64,000 nucleotides of DNA from Nilaparvata lugens (lineage: Eukaryota > Arthropoda > Insecta > Hemiptera > Delphacidae): contig NC_052511.1 in NCBI RefSeq assembly GCF_014356525.2, positions 51,706,068-51,770,067 of the forward strand. The letters are read 5' to 3'. The notes under the pieces were generated by a model, which was given only the letters and a program-made list of their open reading frames with translations, was not told the origin of the DNA and did not search any database. Positions 11,621 through 23,068 of the stretch are shown piece after piece; positions within the stretch are counted from its first letter, which is position 1; the number at the start of each line of letters is the position of its first letter. The translations under genes were made by a program, and so were the position numbers.

Positions 11621-12307
11621 AAAAATCTGGTGTGGCGCACTCACACAACTTTTCTTGCCGTTATGAAAATTTATCACCTGACGCTAGTGTTCACGCGCAT
11701 CTCAAGTCTACTATTCAAAGATCCAAGCCAGCTGGTGACAGGACAATAAGGCTGGAGACACACAAAGTTTGCTATCTCTTCATAGTTAATGATTTAATAG
11801 AATCAACAGTTGTCAAAAGTTTGTAATTGAAATAATAACATTTTCTCGAATTTCGAGCTTATTTTCAATTTTAGGTGAAATGTTACTGAACATTAATTGA
11901 AGAGATTTTCATGCTCAATCTTTTCCACTTGGAATTTTTTGTTTGAATTGTATCTGAATCCTGATTAAAATCAAAATTTGCATAGATGGTGCGAAGCTCC
12001 TGAAATTTCTACAGATATGGGACTTGTGGCAGTTGATAGAGCTTATCGATGACTATTTTAGGTATGAATTTGATCAAAATCGTTGGAGAAAACCGTTTCC
12101 GAGAAAATCACGAAAAACCCTGTTTTTGACAATATTTTCGCCATTTTAGCCGCCATCTTGAATTGAATCAGATCGAAATTGTTCGTGTCGGATCCTTATA
12201 TTGTAAGGACCTTAAGTTCCAAATTTCAAGTCATTTTGTTAATTATTGAGAGATGAGATATCGTGTACACAGACGCACATACACTCAAACACACACACAC
12301 ACACACA

Positions 12308-12383
<76 letters not shown>

Positions 12384-12545
12384 ACACACACACACACACA
12401 CACATACATACAGACCAATACCCAAAATCCACTTTTTTGGACTCAGGGGACCTTGAAACGTATAGAAATTTGAAAATTGGGGTACCTTAATTTTTTTCGG
12501 GAAGCAATACTTTCCTTACCTATGGTAATAGGGCAAAGAAAGTGA
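11621..12545 (+). mobile_element. (AC)n-containing 0.9-kb element, copy 1
   Basis: The left end is AAAAATCTGGTGTGGCGCAC. The body includes CACCTGACGCTAGTGTT, CCAGCTGGTGACAGG and GTTCGTGTCGGATCC. An interrupted (AC)n tract runs from about 12289 to 12409. The right end is a hairpin ACTTTCCTT..CCTAT ggta ATAGG..AAGAAAGT. Four further copies occur at 18198, 22856, 23862 and 26159. Short ORFs across it are interrupted differently in each copy, so it appears non-coding. Class is unknown; the terminal hairpin and internal microsatellite resemble non-autonomous Helitrons. Confidence 0.85.
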
Positions 12546-13054
12546 AACTAATAGGGTGTAATCATACCATGGATATTATTCATGTAGTATAGAATCTTGC
12601 TACATAATATACCTTCCTCATCACAGGACTAATACCAATGATTCACAATAATAAGTCAATACTATTTGAAAACTACTATTTATTTGATAGCTGCTCATTC
12701 CTTCACGATGGTTTGATACAATGTTAGAGATAAGATAGCATATATCCTTTATTTTCTCTATGGTACTACGTACAACCTAAACCAATGAAAATATGAATAG
12801 TTATGAACTACTCTTTTCCTTTCCAGTAGGCTACAATACAAACCAGCATTAACAAATTTCAACATCATTCCATGCCATTTTCCAAAGATCTGTTCTGTCC
12901 CTAACACTGACTCATCACCGATTTCATGCCACCCTCTTTTAAAAGGCTTTTTATCGCGGCTAACACTTTCAGAAGATGAGCATTCCTCTCCACTTGAGTG
13001 CAACAATGCAAGCAATTCAGAACAACTAATGAGTCAAACTGATTGCTGAATTGT
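12546..13054. other. No gene recognised; one unassigned minus-strand ORF
   Basis: A minus-strand frame (13015 to 12758, 85 codons) includes SSGEECSSSESVSRDKKPF and GTEQIFGKWHGMMLKF. The composition looks protein-like, but I recognise no family and see no clear splice sites. It could be a transposase-gene fragment or chance. Confidence 0.3.
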
Positions 13055-13375
13055 TGCCGCGGAATAGGGCGGAGGAGAGGTGGAATGGAGGAATAGATGG
13101 TAGGAGAAGGAGGAAGATTGAGAAAGAAGGTGGGTGGGAGAGAAGAGTAAGGGAAAGATGGTTATTAGAAAAGAGAAGATAGAGAATGAGAAGATAGAGA
13201 TGGAATAGGTTGATGAGAGGAAAGTGTTATGGAGGGAGGAGAGATGGAAAAAAGGAGGAGGAGGAGGAGGAGGAAGTTGATGATGAAGAAGAAGAAGAAG
13301 AAAAAAGAAGAAGAAGAAGAAGAAAAAGAAGAAGAGAAAGAAAATTAAGAAGAAGGAAAAGAGGGAAAGAAAGTG
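13055..13375. repeat. Purine (GGA/GAA) rich tract
   Basis: The plus strand is almost only A and G, with GAGGAG and GAAGAA runs. ORFs that read through it on the minus strand are compositional artefacts. Confidence 0.85.
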
Positions 13376-14737
13376 GTAGTCATTGATGATGTGAGGGCTA
13401 TGCCTGGTGGACCGAAAACATAGGGGCTTAAACGGAATGAGGTGGGTGGAGGATGTGTTGAAGGGAGGAAGGGAGGAAGATGGAAGGGCTTAAAGCTTAA
13501 AGAGTAGAAAAGTATTGACGGTCGATAGATGGGAAGAAACCTGAACGATACTTTCGGTTGGCAGCTGGTATAGTTTGGGTTCAGATAAGATGGCAGTTTG
13601 GGCGTCCATGATTGCATCAAATTAATGTAGTTGAAAATTTCAGTGAAAATGAAATGAAACTTGATCAAATGTTCAAAACTAGAATAGTCTAGGAACTAGA
13701 ATGATCATGATGCAATATTTTGTTTATATTTTTTGCAATTTTAAATTTCATTCTCAATATTCATATGCACATCATCATTAAAATGTTTGGGAGAGGAAAA
13801 AACAAGCGAACCCTTAGGCCTAATTTGTCATCTCCCTAATCTGGATTTATAACAAATATGATGAGGCCCACATAATGTGAACATGATACATTACTGTGAA
13901 AAAAATCGATTGCAAGTATTCCATAATACAAACATGCAGAATGTATAAAACTATATGAAGAATGAAAGACTATGTATGTAAGAATGAGGAATGTATGAAA
14001 CGATTAAATGATTATTATTTGAGATTACCCTATTATTTTACGCTATATTTTCAAAGTGAAAAAATATATTTTTGCTACTGTTTCTGTAAACTTGAAAAGA
14101 TCTTCTTTCTTGATACCAAGTTGACCACCGCTTGCAGCTATTTGTGCTACAAAACTAGAAGTAAGCATAAATGAAGAAAAGACAAAAGTAACAAACCTGA
14201 AGAAAGGAGAAACATTCAGTCAGCTTCGTAGGGTTTGATTTTCGAGGAAAATTACGATTTGGGAATGCTCACTTTTCGAATAATGAACCAGATATTCTCC
14301 TCATATCAACAAAAGGCCAAGTTTTTCAATCAAAAGCACATATTATTCAGTCCTCAAAGCTTAACATAAATTTCTTTGTATACTTTCATTTTAGAGCTCC
14401 CATATTTGAGTTACTGCTCATTTCGAATCCTGGATTATGGCTTAACATACAGCCTCTAATCTAATATTATTATGTAATAATATTTGTATCGTAAATGTGC
14501 ATCTTAATTTCTTCAATTACTGTGTGATATGTGATGATATCAAAGTCTATAAACTCTGTAGGCAATACTAAAGTCTCAAGTTTCGTGATTACCCATTTAG
14601 GCCTACTGTTTTTTTTTCAAGGACGTCCCATTAGTAACTAAAATATTGACCTGGATCAAGATGATATTCGAACAAGCTTTGAAATCGATGTTGTTTCAAT
14701 GATGAAACACTCAATTATAATAATCCTGTTGTAGACT
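13376..14737. other. No gene recognised
   Basis: AT-rich single-copy-looking sequence. Short open frames (for example near 13962-14174) show no conserved motif and no supporting splice sites. Confidence 0.5.
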
Positions 14738-15195
14738 AGACACTGTAAAAAGTAAAAAGTAAATAGGTATGGCTTTTGTTGGTGGGTAGTCCCTTTCGGG
14801 AAGGTCCCACCGCCTGAATATATAATTTAAGCCATCAATGGGCCTCACGACTGTCATATTTCAGCCGGGACCGACAGTTTAACGTGCCCATCCGTTAACA
14901 TGGGAGTAATCTTGTTAAAAAACTTTTGGTAATGAGAGGGTTCGAACCCGGGATCTTAATGCTGCTACGCAAGCACTCTATCCACTAGACCACGGATCAC
15001 TACACTGTGTTTCTATTTGAATATTTTTAAAACACTCACTTTTTAATGATAAATTAATCAGGAATGCATTCACTCCTGAGGAGGAGCGGAGTCTTCATAA
15101 GCTGATAGAGCCTCTCCTCAGAAGTGACATGCATTCCTCATTTTTCATCAGAAAATAATGATTTTTTTTAATATTCAAGTAGAAACACAGTGTCT
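14738..15195. mobile_element. Foldback MITE with AGACACTGTGTTTCTA inverted repeats, split by a SINE
   Basis: The right end reads TAGAAACACAGTGTCT at 15180-15195. The left end begins AGACACTGT at 14738-14746 and resumes GTTTCTATTTGAATATT after the SINE. Inner arms AGGAATGCATTCACTCCTGA and its partner near 15120 complete the fold. Removing the SINE and one ACACTGT restores a matching pair of termini. Confidence 0.8.
14747..15001 (-). mobile_element. tRNA-derived SINE
   Basis: On the minus strand the head has a pol III A box (TGGTCTAGTGG, 14982-14992) and a perfect B box (GGGTTCGAACCC, 14938-14949) at tRNA spacing. The body follows, including a GGTGGGACCTTCCCGAAAGG region, and the tail is repeats of TTTTTAC. 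ACACTGT flanks it on both sides (14740-14746 and 15002-15008), a target-site duplication typical of LINE-mobilised SINEs. It has no coding capacity. Confidence 0.88.
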
Positions 15196-15284
15196 GAACT
15201 ATTACAAAGTTGATTTATCTGAGCAATTGATATGAACAAGCCTGAACTTACAATAATGAAATGGGATAGAATGATTTCAGACGC

Positions 15285-15840
15285 TCTCTCACTCAGTTAG
15301 TCTCAACCAAAATGATTCAACACCCTTTAATGGCGTCTCACACGTCATCTTACAACACACCACATCTCAGACATGGGTCGTCAGCCTTCATTCCAAATTG
15401 CTTTCGAATCTGTCTGCTAAGGGATGGTCGATCTGCCCTCTCAACCTCAGTGGGGGTTGGAGAGATCGTGACGTTGTCATGGCAACCAAAACGACGCTCA
15501 AGGGTGGTTTACACCCCCCCCACCAACTCAACACACCCACAACAAAACTTTCCAAACCCACGTGTTCACCAAACTACCCCAAGCGACAGTCGGCGATATC
15601 TAGCGTACAAATTTGGAACTACAGCGCTGTAGTGTGGAGGAATTACAATAGAGGGATGCAGGATACAGCATCCCTTAGAGAGTGTGCGTGGTTTGAAAGT
15701 CACCCCTACGGATTCCCGCGCTTTTTGGAGAGCTTAAACCCTTCCCGCGGTTTGTGAGCGCTTGTTAGTTCGGGGTTTCCCCGGTAGGATGCGACTCTGT
15801 CTCTAAATTCTGTTGTAAGAGGTGGTGAGTCTTGTAATGG
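15285..15840. promoter_or_regulatory. GC- and CpG-richer island, candidate promoter or 5' exon
   Basis: This block is clearly more GC-rich than its surroundings. It has an initiator-like TCAGTT near 15293 and several CpGs (CCCGCGC, CCCGCGG). A donor-like GTGAGT lies near 15824. Overlapping open frames of 106 and 119 codons show no recognised motif. It may be a non-coding first exon of a plus-strand gene or simply an unusual repeat. Confidence 0.3.
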
Positions 15841-16489
15841 TTTTGGAACGAGAATATTTAAACATCCGTGTTAAGGATAAGAATATTTTGATTGAAGGTA
15901 TTTGATGATACAGTAATAAGAATGATAAAAGGCTTTTAAAACTTGAAATTTATGGTGTTCAATACACAAGAATGAACACAAATAGCCAAATAAAAGTAGA
16001 ATGGTTTATTTTGTACATATTATCATCTGGAGTGGAGGAGGTGGAAGCTTAGAAGAGCTTATAAAATAGATGATGCAGACTGAGTTCAGTAAAAGTAGAA
16101 TTGTTTTTCTTGTAGCCTACATATTATCATCTGGAGTGGAGAAGATGGTAGCTTAGGAAAGCTTATATAACGATGATGTAGACTGAGTTCGTGGTTTATG
16201 GGGAAATAAATTGAAAGTAATTAAAGCTATTGAAAAGGCATAGATAAGTTTTCCACAATATGTCTCGACTTACAACAACCGACGTACTCCTTAGTTTATC
16301 AGTAGATTCAAGTTTTTTTTTTTAACAAGAGATCCATAATGGTTGCTCATATGCTTATCATAGCCTAAACCTTTTTCCAAGTTTTGAGAGGTTTTGATTG
16401 TAATGTACACTCCACTCATTATTTGTCACTGTAGAATCCTTGCATGCAATATTGAGCCTCTCTGTTGATATTATTGAGCATGATCGTAT
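15841..16489. other. No gene recognised; short local duplication
   Basis: ACATATTATCATCTGGAGTGG occurs near 16014 and again near 16119, within two diverged units of about 105 bp. The rest is AT-rich. Confidence 0.5.
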
Positions 16490-16635
16490 ATTAACCTATA
16501 ACCTTTTTTTTGACAATTTCTATCCAAATTTGGGAAAGGAACAGTTTTGGGCTTTAAGCTTGTTGTTCCTCTCCCAATCATTCATAGTTGAGAATTATAT
16601 CGTATCTATCAATGTATAAATAAATAAATATTAGT
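16490..16635 (+). mobile_element. LINE 3' end
   Basis: Carries the AACCTATAACCTTTTTTTTG block, CAAATTTGGGAAAGGAAC and TTTTGGGCTTTAAGC, and ends in ATAAATAAATAAATA. It matches the fragments at 11.1 and 17.2 kb. Confidence 0.7.
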
Positions 16636-17204
16636 GAGTAAATACCAGCAAATCTTGATTATTTCACTGAATTTCTATAATATTTCATTTCCATCATCAT
16701 TCTGCCACCAATCATATGAATGCAAGTTCTCTTTTAGAGCGCCGAAAGTCATAGAAATCCCCCCAAAATGAAATGGAAGATAGCTAGAAATCTATTATAT
16801 TTAATGTACGATTTCCTTTTCTTCATGTTCTCTGTCATTTTCATCTTCTTCACTAGTGCTTGCTAAGCTTTCAAAGTGGATCAAATATTAGTTTCTACTG
16901 AATTAACATAGAATGATACTCATTATCGATCACTGGGGAGCTGTAGTAAAACACTGTGATAACTGGTGATGTTTCTGATATTAATGGAACCAAATAACAA
17001 TTAACAATTTACAGCTGTGCTTAGTGAGAGAAGTTGTGTGTATTTCTGCGTTCAAAATTTTATAAAATAACTTGATTAATTCAATATGAAGTGATAATTA
17101 AGTGTTATATTTAAATATAGTTTGGTGTTTCAATTTCTCTAAATTCAAAATTTTTACCTTATATATATATTTTTGGACGAAAATTGAACTTGATTGTATT
17201 ACAG

Positions 17205-17345
17205 TAGAAACATAACCTATTTTTTGGACATTTTATTAGTTTATCAAAATTTGGGAATGGAATAGATTTGGGCCAAGCCTGTTGTTCCTTCCTAATCATA
17301 TTTATATGATCTGTGATTCTGTCCACAAATAAATAAACAAGAATA
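17205..17345 (+). mobile_element. LINE 3' end
   Basis: Nearly identical to 11040-11205 over ACATAACCTATTTTTTGGAC, TTTGGGAATGGAATAG and GGGCCAAGCCTG, ending in AAATAAATAAAC. The similarity suggests a relatively recent insertion of the same family. Confidence 0.75.
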
Positions 17346-18120
17346 GAACAGGAAATACTGTATTGATATGAGCCAGAATATTATCATTTCTCTATATTGG
17401 AGCTGAAACCAAACAATATGAGTAAACAAAAATAAATTTATCTCATCATTACGATTTTAGACAACCCCCACATCCTGAAATAACTTTCCAGCCTATTCTC
17501 AATACCCCATGTTTTTGTCTAAACTCCTCCACCATAGACATCTCACGTTAATCGGCATTCTTTATTGGCCAATTATCATTTTCAATTGGTTGCCCTGTGT
17601 TTTTCTAATAAAAAATTCTGAAAAATGCTCATAATTTTGAATGATGTGCAATGACTCACAGCAGGGGTACACGTGTTGTTGCATTAGTTGAACTGTCAGC
17701 ATTATTTGAATGGGTAGCTTTGATGTTATACACAAGGAATGCTGACAGTTTAAAGTGAATCTCTTAATAGATACCAGGAGAATGAGTGGCTTCTATTTTT
17801 ATTCGGAGATAATAAAAGCTGATGCACGCTATTAGTGCCAATTAACCTGCTATAATGTAGTGAAAGGGGGCCTCAATTATTTACCTCTCAAATGCACACC
17901 GGGTTATTAGTTGGTGTGTTTAATTTTATCTTCTTTGTTTCATCTCTTTTCTAAGTTGTCTATCTCTTTCTACTCTTCCTTTATGTCTTCTTTGATGTGT
18001 TACTATTTCATATAGTTTATCTCTTCATCATGTTTCTCTTCTTGTCTTCCAAACGTTCCTGTTTTGTTATGATTTCTGCTCATTTTTCTACACGTTATTA
18101 TGAATTGTAATTGTTAATTA
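17346..18120. other. Single-copy-looking non-coding stretch with a 13-bp perfect inverted repeat
   Basis: AACTGTCAGCATT at 17691-17703 pairs with AATGCTGACAGTT at 17738-17750. The following 200 bp match nothing else in the window and contain homeodomain-type CAATTA sites. No exon is evident. Confidence 0.4.
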
Positions 18121-18197
18121 TCATTAAATGAAAATCCAAATTGAATGCTGTAATTCACCCCGAAGACTTCTGCTACTGCAAATATTGACAACAGGGT

Positions 18198-18853
18198 AAA
18201 AAATCTGGTATGGCGCACTCACACAACTTTCCTTGCCGTTATGAAAATTGATCACCTGACGCTAGTGTTCCCGCGCATCTCAAGTCTACTATTCAGTGAT
18301 TTGAGCCAGCTGGTGACAGGGTAATAACGCTGGAGACACACATGAGGTCTGCTATCTCTTCATAATGAATGATTTAATAGAATCAACAATAATTTGCAAT
18401 TGAATAATCACATTTTCTCGAATTAAAAGCTTATTTTCAATTTTAGGTGAAAATGTTACTGAACATCAATTGTAGAGATTTTCATGCTCAATCTACTCCA
18501 TTTAATTTTTTTTGTTTCAATTGTATCTGAAGCCTGATAATTGGGATTCTATCTGCATTGATGGGGCGGAGCTCCTGAAATTTTTACAGATATGGGACTT
18601 GTGGCAGTTGATTGAGCTTATCGATGACTATTATAGGTATGAATTTGATCAAAATCGGTGGAGCCGTTTCCTAGAAAATCACGAAAAACCCTGTTTTTGA
18701 CAACATTTTCGCCATTTTAGCCGCCGTCTTGAATTGCATTTGATCGAAATTGTTCGTGTCGGATCCTTATAGTGAAAGGACCTTAAGTTCCAAATTTCAA
18801 GTCATTCCGTTAATTGGGAGATGAGATATCGTTTACACAGACGCACATACACT

Positions 18854-18942
<89 letters not shown>

Positions 18943-19077
18943 GACCAATACCCAAAAACCAGTTTTTTGGACTCAGGGGACCTTCAAACGTATAGAAATT
19001 TAAAAATTGGGGTACCTTAATTTTTTTCAGAAAGCAATACTTTCCTTACCTATGGTAATAGGGCAAGGAAAGTAAAA
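18198..19077 (+). mobile_element. (AC)n-containing element, copy 2
   Basis: Runs from AAAATCTGGTATGGCGCACT to the hairpin ACTTTCCTT..CCTAT ggta ATAGG..AAGGAAAGT and the AAAA end. The (AC)n tract is about 18857-18942. It is colinear with copy 1, with small indels. Confidence 0.85.
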
Positions 19078-19080
19078 CAG

Positions 19081-19296
19081 CTATAGTAAGGTTATAATGA
19101 CAGTATTTGATCAACTTTGGTTTTTGCTATCCTTGTCTATCACTCGACAAAGCCGGTGCTACTATCCTTTTCCAGGTCCACAACGATGCCAAGTATGTTT
19201 TTGACAGTGTAGAAATATAATTAATTAATGCAGAGAATCGGCATCGCTATTCTTTTATCTTTATCCACTGCCATAATAACGTGAACCGCACTATAG
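19081..19296. mobile_element. CTATAG MITE, internally deleted copy
   Basis: Begins CTATAGTAAGGTTATAATG and ends AACGTGAACCGCACTATAG. It directly abuts (AC)n copy 2. At 216 bp it is shorter than the full form of 378-389 bp. Confidence 0.75.
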
Positions 19297-19560
19297 ATGG
19301 AAATTCGATGAGCGCTACTATTCAAAAATTATTTGTCAGCCCGGAATTGTTGTAAATATTTGCAGTAGCAGAAGTCTTCGGGGTGATTTACAGCATTTAT
19401 TCAGGATTTTCGTTTTATAATAATTATATATTAATTAACATTTGAATAAATGCATTCTCTATTTAATTCCATCTGTAAACTCCATAATTCTTCAACAAAT
19501 CAACATTTCCACTTTTCCTGATAAAAAAACCTATCAATCAACTTATATTTAATTAAGTGA

Positions 19561-19735
19561 GCTCAACTCACACTTATGCGATTCAGGTCGAGAAGAGACT
19601 CGACTCTAGTCGAGAGGTGGTTTCCAAATGGTGACACTCAGACTCTAGTCACCGCGTCGTCTCCATTTGGAAACACATGCTCTTGACTCGAGTAGAATCT
19701 CTTCTCGACCTGAGTCGCGTAAGTGTGAGTTGAGC
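19561..19735. mobile_element. Foldback MITE, GCTCAACTCACACTTA family
   Basis: The left arm (GCTCAACTCACACTTATGCG, then AGGTCGAGAAGAGA) and right arm (TCTCTTCTCGACCTGAGTCG, then AAGTGTGAGTTGAGC) pair over about 50 bp. The inner TTTCCAAATGG/CCATTTGGAAA also pairs. Only one copy is seen in the window. Confidence 0.85.
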
Positions 19736-19865
19736 CTACAGCATTTAATTTGGATTTTCGTTTAATAATGACTATTAATTCAGTAGCATTTGAATAATTG
19801 CAATATCTCAGTAATTTCCATCCAATTATAATTTAATTAATCATCATTGAATTGTGGCACATTTG

Positions 19866-20070
19866 GATTGAATGAAAAAGACTAAGAAATTGTCAAAAAC
19901 CACAGATTTATTGATACTTAGAAAGACCGGTCTCGGTTAGCTTATCAGAGATTGACAATGGTGTAACAACCGAAACCGGTCTTTCTAAGTATCAATAAAT
20001 CTGTGGTTTTTGATAATTTCTTAGTCTTTTTCATTCAATATGAATAATTACTACTATATCAACTCCTCAA
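19866..20070. mobile_element. Foldback element, AAAAAGACTAAGAAAT family
   Basis: Long, nearly perfect arms run from ATTGAATGAAAAAGACTAAG to CTTAGTCTTTTTCATTCAAT. Both contain a copy of GAAAGACCGGT or its complement. The sequence right of the arm (ATGAATAATTACTACTATAT) matches the left side of the copy at 6925-6960, so the element extends past the palindrome. Confidence 0.85.
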
Positions 20071-20177
20071 CTACACAAAAATAAAAACATATTTGGATGC
20101 CAAAATTCCTGAAATTCTCCCTTCATTGTGAAAACAAGTTCCTTTATTGTAATTATATAAATTTGATAATAAACCTA

Positions 20178-20555
20178 CTATAGAGAGGTCCACGATATAA
20201 TGGCAGTGGAGAAAGAAAGGAGAACAACGTTGGTGACCCTTTGTCTTGTCAATGCCTTATGTGAACGGTAGCTGATACAGGTGTATTGATGTGATATTAA
20301 TGGTTCATTCTCGTTTAAAATGATCAATCATATTTTATTTAGCAAGAAATTATATTATTCAATAATTTCATAATGAATTTCCATAATTGAAATGAAATAT
20401 TCTGTTAATTGATAATTAATTCTACATTGTTGAAAGACGATCAGGCAACAGAGCAAAGCGAGAAGAGATAGAGCTGTCCGCTTTGTTGGATGATAGACAA
20501 GGATAGCAATACCATTGCTAACCACACTGCCATTATAACGTGGACCTCACTATAG
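20178..20555. mobile_element. CTATAGTGAGGTCCACG MITE, full-length copy
   Basis: Terminal inverted repeats are CTATAGAGAGGTCCACGATA and its partner TAACGTGGACCTCACTATAG. The 378-bp interior is AT-rich with no ORF. It matches 59782-60170 throughout, in opposite orientation. Confidence 0.85.
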
Positions 20556-21668
20556 TTAGAAGTATCAATTAATTGCATTTGTATAATAGAAGTCTATTCC
20601 ATTATTCAGTATCATCGTTCAACAGTTCAAGTGTGTTAATTTTTTGAAATAAATTGAATTTGAATTTTAAATTTAAATTATTATAATTTTTAAATTTAAT
20701 AATTATAATTATTAAAATTTTAATATTTTTGATGACGATAAACAATATATTTGAATCATCTATATAATTGAAATGTATTCGTATGATTTAAGTGATGTAT
20801 ATTGTAATGTGAGTCAAACTAGAATCAAGACCAATCATAGAATCCTCCTTCCAGTAGTTCTCTCTTTAGAGATTGGGAGCTGATTTTCCTTGTAGTTTCC
20901 CAACTTTTCCACAGATGGCAGAAGTTGCACTTTTCCGACACTTGCTCTCCTCACCAATCTCCAGGCTTTTCTGTTTTTTCTTATCATGCGCTACATGCAG
21001 TAGTTTTGGTAATTCAATTCAAAACCTTAGACTGGACTCACATAATTTAATTCTTACTTTATACTAGTTTTTTCTTTTTATTATTTATTATATTTCATAA
21101 TGTTTTTTCCTTGGTAATTTTTCGTCTATCTGATCACAATACTGGAAACGTGATTGGAAAAATTTCCAAAATACTATTTAATTTCTAATTTTATGTTATG
21201 TGATTTGAGGAGGAAATGAATTCATTTATTCATTCAGTAGTCATTGCCGTTGAATTGGAAACTGCTAACAGTGATATTCTAGTTGAGCTATGAAATTATG
21301 TAACATTTGCATTCCATAACATTGTAACATTTTCACTGTGTATTTGGTAGCAATGGATTTGAAACACAACTTGAGACTGTCGAGTAGATTTAGTTGAAAA
21401 ATTAACGAATCATGATTTGTAAGCCTCAGTATTGAGTTGTAGTATTATGTCTATCATTTTCGAAATGCATGATACCTCTAAAAAGTATATTATGAAATTT
21501 TCTCAGAAGTCATAATTTTGCATCATTATTATGACCAAATTATTTGAAAATGTTCTTCTCTATGGACAAACAAGATGATTTTCAAGCTTAAAATAGTTTT
21601 AGTTCAATAATATTGTCATCTCTCTTTTGAAGTTGAGTAATTCACTAAATTTCTACTGTGTTTTACAG
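20556..21668. other. No gene recognised
   Basis: AT-rich, with an AT-only near-palindrome at about 20640-20745. A minor ORF at 20873-21067 has no recognisable motif. Confidence 0.5.
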
Positions 21669-21729
21669 GTAAGGAAACTGATTCACCCTATCACATAAGA
21701 GCTACTCCCGATTACATGTCTCAATTTAG
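21669..21729 (+). CDS. Putative small internal exon, product unknown
   Basis: A 61-bp segment lies between a good acceptor (TTCTACTGTGTTTTACAG) and a good donor (GTAAGA). Entered in phase 1 it reads KETDSPYHIRATPDYMSQF without a stop, leaving in phase 2. The residue composition is protein-like. I do not recognise the protein, and no adjacent exon was found within several kilobases, so it would belong to a gene with long introns. Chance cannot be excluded. Confidence 0.35.
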
Positions 21730-22510
21730 GTAAGAAATATGAACATTCTTGTGAAAATTTTTATGTTTTCAAAGATACCATTCCAAATTCAAACATCTTT
21801 CTCTACTATATTGTTTAATTACTTCCATTGTTCCAGTACTTTCTTTACTAATATTGTTTCATTGATTGACTTCCATTTTGTGAATCAATTGAATTTGTCT
21901 GTGAAATAGCTGATACTATTTGAGCTATTCTGTTGTAAAGCTATTGAAATATCTAGGTACCTTATTTCAGAAAAGCTGCTTCTCTACACAAATCATAAAT
22001 TGGAAAACTAGTCGACAATATTGATGAAACACATTATCGCTAGATGATAGCTGAGACACATAATACAAGTGTGTCTACAATTGATATATTCAATGTTATA
22101 TTCACTCTATGGCTATGATGATAGCCAGTTGACGCGAAATGAAATTATCACTCCGTTAACCCACAAAGGATTGAAATTTGTTAAAAAAGCCTTCGTCTCC
22201 TAACACAGATTTCATAGGAAATAATGGACCAATCAATGAATAGCACGGTCAAAATGTGAGCGAAATAATAAAGATAATTCAAATATAATCGTCCGAACAG
22301 ATTTCGTAGGTGTTGGCTTCAATGGTATATCAGATAATCGGTAATAAAAGCTTAATAGCCAGCCTCACCAATTAAATAGGTGCCTTCTATTGTGATATCG
22401 ACTATTATCGGCCATCTCCTAACAAGAAGCTCACCTCAATGAAGCCATTCCAATAAAACTGGAGATTTGGCAAGGTTTTAGATTGTTAACCAGTGCTTCA
22501 TTCATAGCTA

Positions 22511-22745
22511 ATGGTTGCAGGGCTGTTTCGTGATAATTGATTAGTTTTAACCAGCATTCATTGACTATAACGTTCTCTCGTATAATATGATCACCAATTT
22601 AGTTGAATATCATCAATATTTGGGTGATTCATTTCTAGTTAATTGTTCCGGTGTTTTTTCGTTGATAATAACTGATTAGTTCTAACCAACATTCATTGAT
22701 TATAATGATCTCTGGTATAATATGATCACTAATCAAGTTGAATAT
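22511..22745. repeat. Tandem duplication, ~135-bp unit, two copies
   Basis: TTAGTTTTAACCAGCATTCA at 22541 recurs as TTAGTTCTAACCAACATTCA about 135 bp later. Both continue through TATAATATGATCAC and GTTGAATATC. Confidence 0.75.
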
Positions 22746-22855
22746 CTATACTATAATAGAGGAAAGAACTGACTTATACATACGATTGTAAACTTTTACA
22801 CATGTAAATAATTCATGTGTGTACGGTAACACAACGCGTAACAACACCCATGTTA

Positions 22856-22984
22856 TTTTTACTTTTCTTGCCCTTTTACCATAGGTGAGGAAAATATTGC
22901 TTTCAAAAAAATTAAGGTACCCCAATTTCTATATTTCTATACGTTTCAAGGTCCCCTGAGTCCAAAAAAGTGGTTTTTTGTATG

Positions 22985-23015
<31 letters not shown>

Positions 23016-23017
23016 TG

Positions 23018-23068
<51 letters not shown>

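Larger units (their letters stand above)
18125..19417. repeat. Inverted-repeat arms enclosing nested insertions
   Basis: 18125-18193 and 19349-19417 are reverse complements at roughly 85% over 68 bp; both contain the AGTAGCAGAAGTCTTCGGGG block. Almost everything between them is (AC)n element copy 2 and a MITE fragment. Diverged single copies of the arm lie near 6600, 19740 and 59370. Confidence 0.65.

Noticed and set aside
12226..12490. His-Thr repeat ORFs
   Set aside because: Translations of the (AC)n microsatellite inside the dispersed element; similar at 18814-19020.
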